The position numbers and the translations under genes are program-made. Under the pieces are notes generated by a model. That model was not told where the DNA came from and did not search any database. It saw only the letters and a list, made by a program, of their open reading frames with translations. From NCBI RefSeq assembly GCF_003350205.1, contig NZ_QLLC01000004.1, positions 62,001 through 126,000 of the forward strand: DNA of 64,000 nt, written 5' to 3'. This stretch comes from Brevundimonas bullata. Lineage in GTDB: Bacteria; Pseudomonadota; Alphaproteobacteria; Caulobacterales; Caulobacteraceae. This document shows, piece after piece, positions 63,833 to 64,000 of the stretch (position 1 is the first letter of the stretch; each line of letters starts with the position of its first letter).

Positions 63833-64000
63833 TCATCGCGCAGCCACCCCGCTGAGGATTTCACAGAACCAACGCCCTGCCGTCAGGGAGCCGAGGTCCC
63901 CGACTTCCAGCGAGGGGTCGTATTCGGTCAGGTCCACGGCACGGACCTTGGGATGAGCCCCTATCGCGCGGGCGGCGTCGAAGAAGTCGTGGACCGAAAC
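63833..64000 (-). CDS. hutG: Formimidoylglutamase HutG, C-terminal part (cut by window end)
   Basis: The last 55 codons of a minus-strand gene that continues beyond the window. The sequence includes VHDFFDAARAIGAHPKVRAV, DLTEYDPSLEVGDLGSLTAG and ends RWFCEILSGVAAR, which fits the C-terminal region of arginase-family formimidoylglutamases (ending helix and the DLTE-x-DP motif). The enzyme releases formamide from formiminoglutamate, the product of HutI, which lies about 200 bases downstream. Other arginase-family ureohydrolases have similar ends, but the hutI neighbour favours hutG. Confidence 0.85.
   Translation of the reverse strand, partial: VSVHDFFDAARAIGAHPKVRAVDLTEYDPSLEVGDLGSLTAGRWFCEILSGVAAR

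Overview
The window is GC-rich, densely packed chromosomal DNA, mostly read on the minus strand. Gene order (rpsB-tsf-pyrH-frr-uppS-cdsA-dxr-rseP-bamA-ompH-lpxD-fabZ-lpxA-lpxI-lpxB), a mitochondrial-type 14-subunit complex I operon, an HWE-type sensor kinase and a probable sidA next to dnaE all point to an alphaproteobacterium of the order Caulobacterales. Brevundimonas is my best guess for the genus, by inference. No rRNA, integrase, transposase, prophage or CRISPR array was seen.

Layout. 1-2 kb (plus): the 3' part of an M48 protease with TPR repeats, then a membrane-anchored DsbA-like protein. 2-5 kb (minus): a secreted TPR protein and thiS-thiG. 5-20 kb (minus): the envelope and translation block from rpsB to lpxB, covering elongation factor Ts, UMP kinase, ribosome recycling, undecaprenyl-PP, CDP-diacylglycerol and MEP isoprenoid steps, RseP, BamA, the Skp-like chaperone and lipid A synthesis. 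Five lpx-region genes are chained by four-base stop/start overlaps. 20-24.4 kb: a GFA-domain protein, a DUF3224 protein and dnaE. Just upstream of dnaE is an unlisted 29-codon gene behind a promoter overlapped by a LexA-type box, the best candidate here for a small regulatory system (SidA-like SOS division inhibitor). 24.4-29.7 kb: lipoprotein MsrA (plus), proS-lolC/E-lolD, a DUF1467 protein, a CHMI-type tautomerase and a DUF3088 protein. 29.7-48.2 kb (minus): nuoA-N followed without real gaps by birA, coaX, rnj and the DUF3088 gene. The nuo operon carries three non-core genes: a two-helix membrane protein between nuoE and nuoF, and two related small lipoproteins between nuoH and nuoI.

48.4-64 kb is more mixed: a frameshifted AbgT-family transporter, tRNA-Asp(GTC), a GT4 glycosyltransferase, a large autotransporter with calcium-binding-like DxDxDG repeats, a PAS-HWE histidine kinase with a single-domain response regulator, a phytoene-desaturase-like flavoprotein, a frameshifted MmeI-like fused restriction-modification enzyme, and the histidine degradation genes hutI and hutG (hutG cut by the window end). 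Palindrome-rich intergenic elements lie at 29.2-29.4 kb and 63.66-63.82 kb.

How the genes work together: the 5-20 kb block builds and assembles the outer membrane (lipid A, BamA, Skp, and lipoprotein export by Lol nearby). The nuo block supplies the respiratory NADH dehydrogenase. Single-base frame disruptions occur in two genes; from the sequence alone, true mutation cannot be told from sequencing error.
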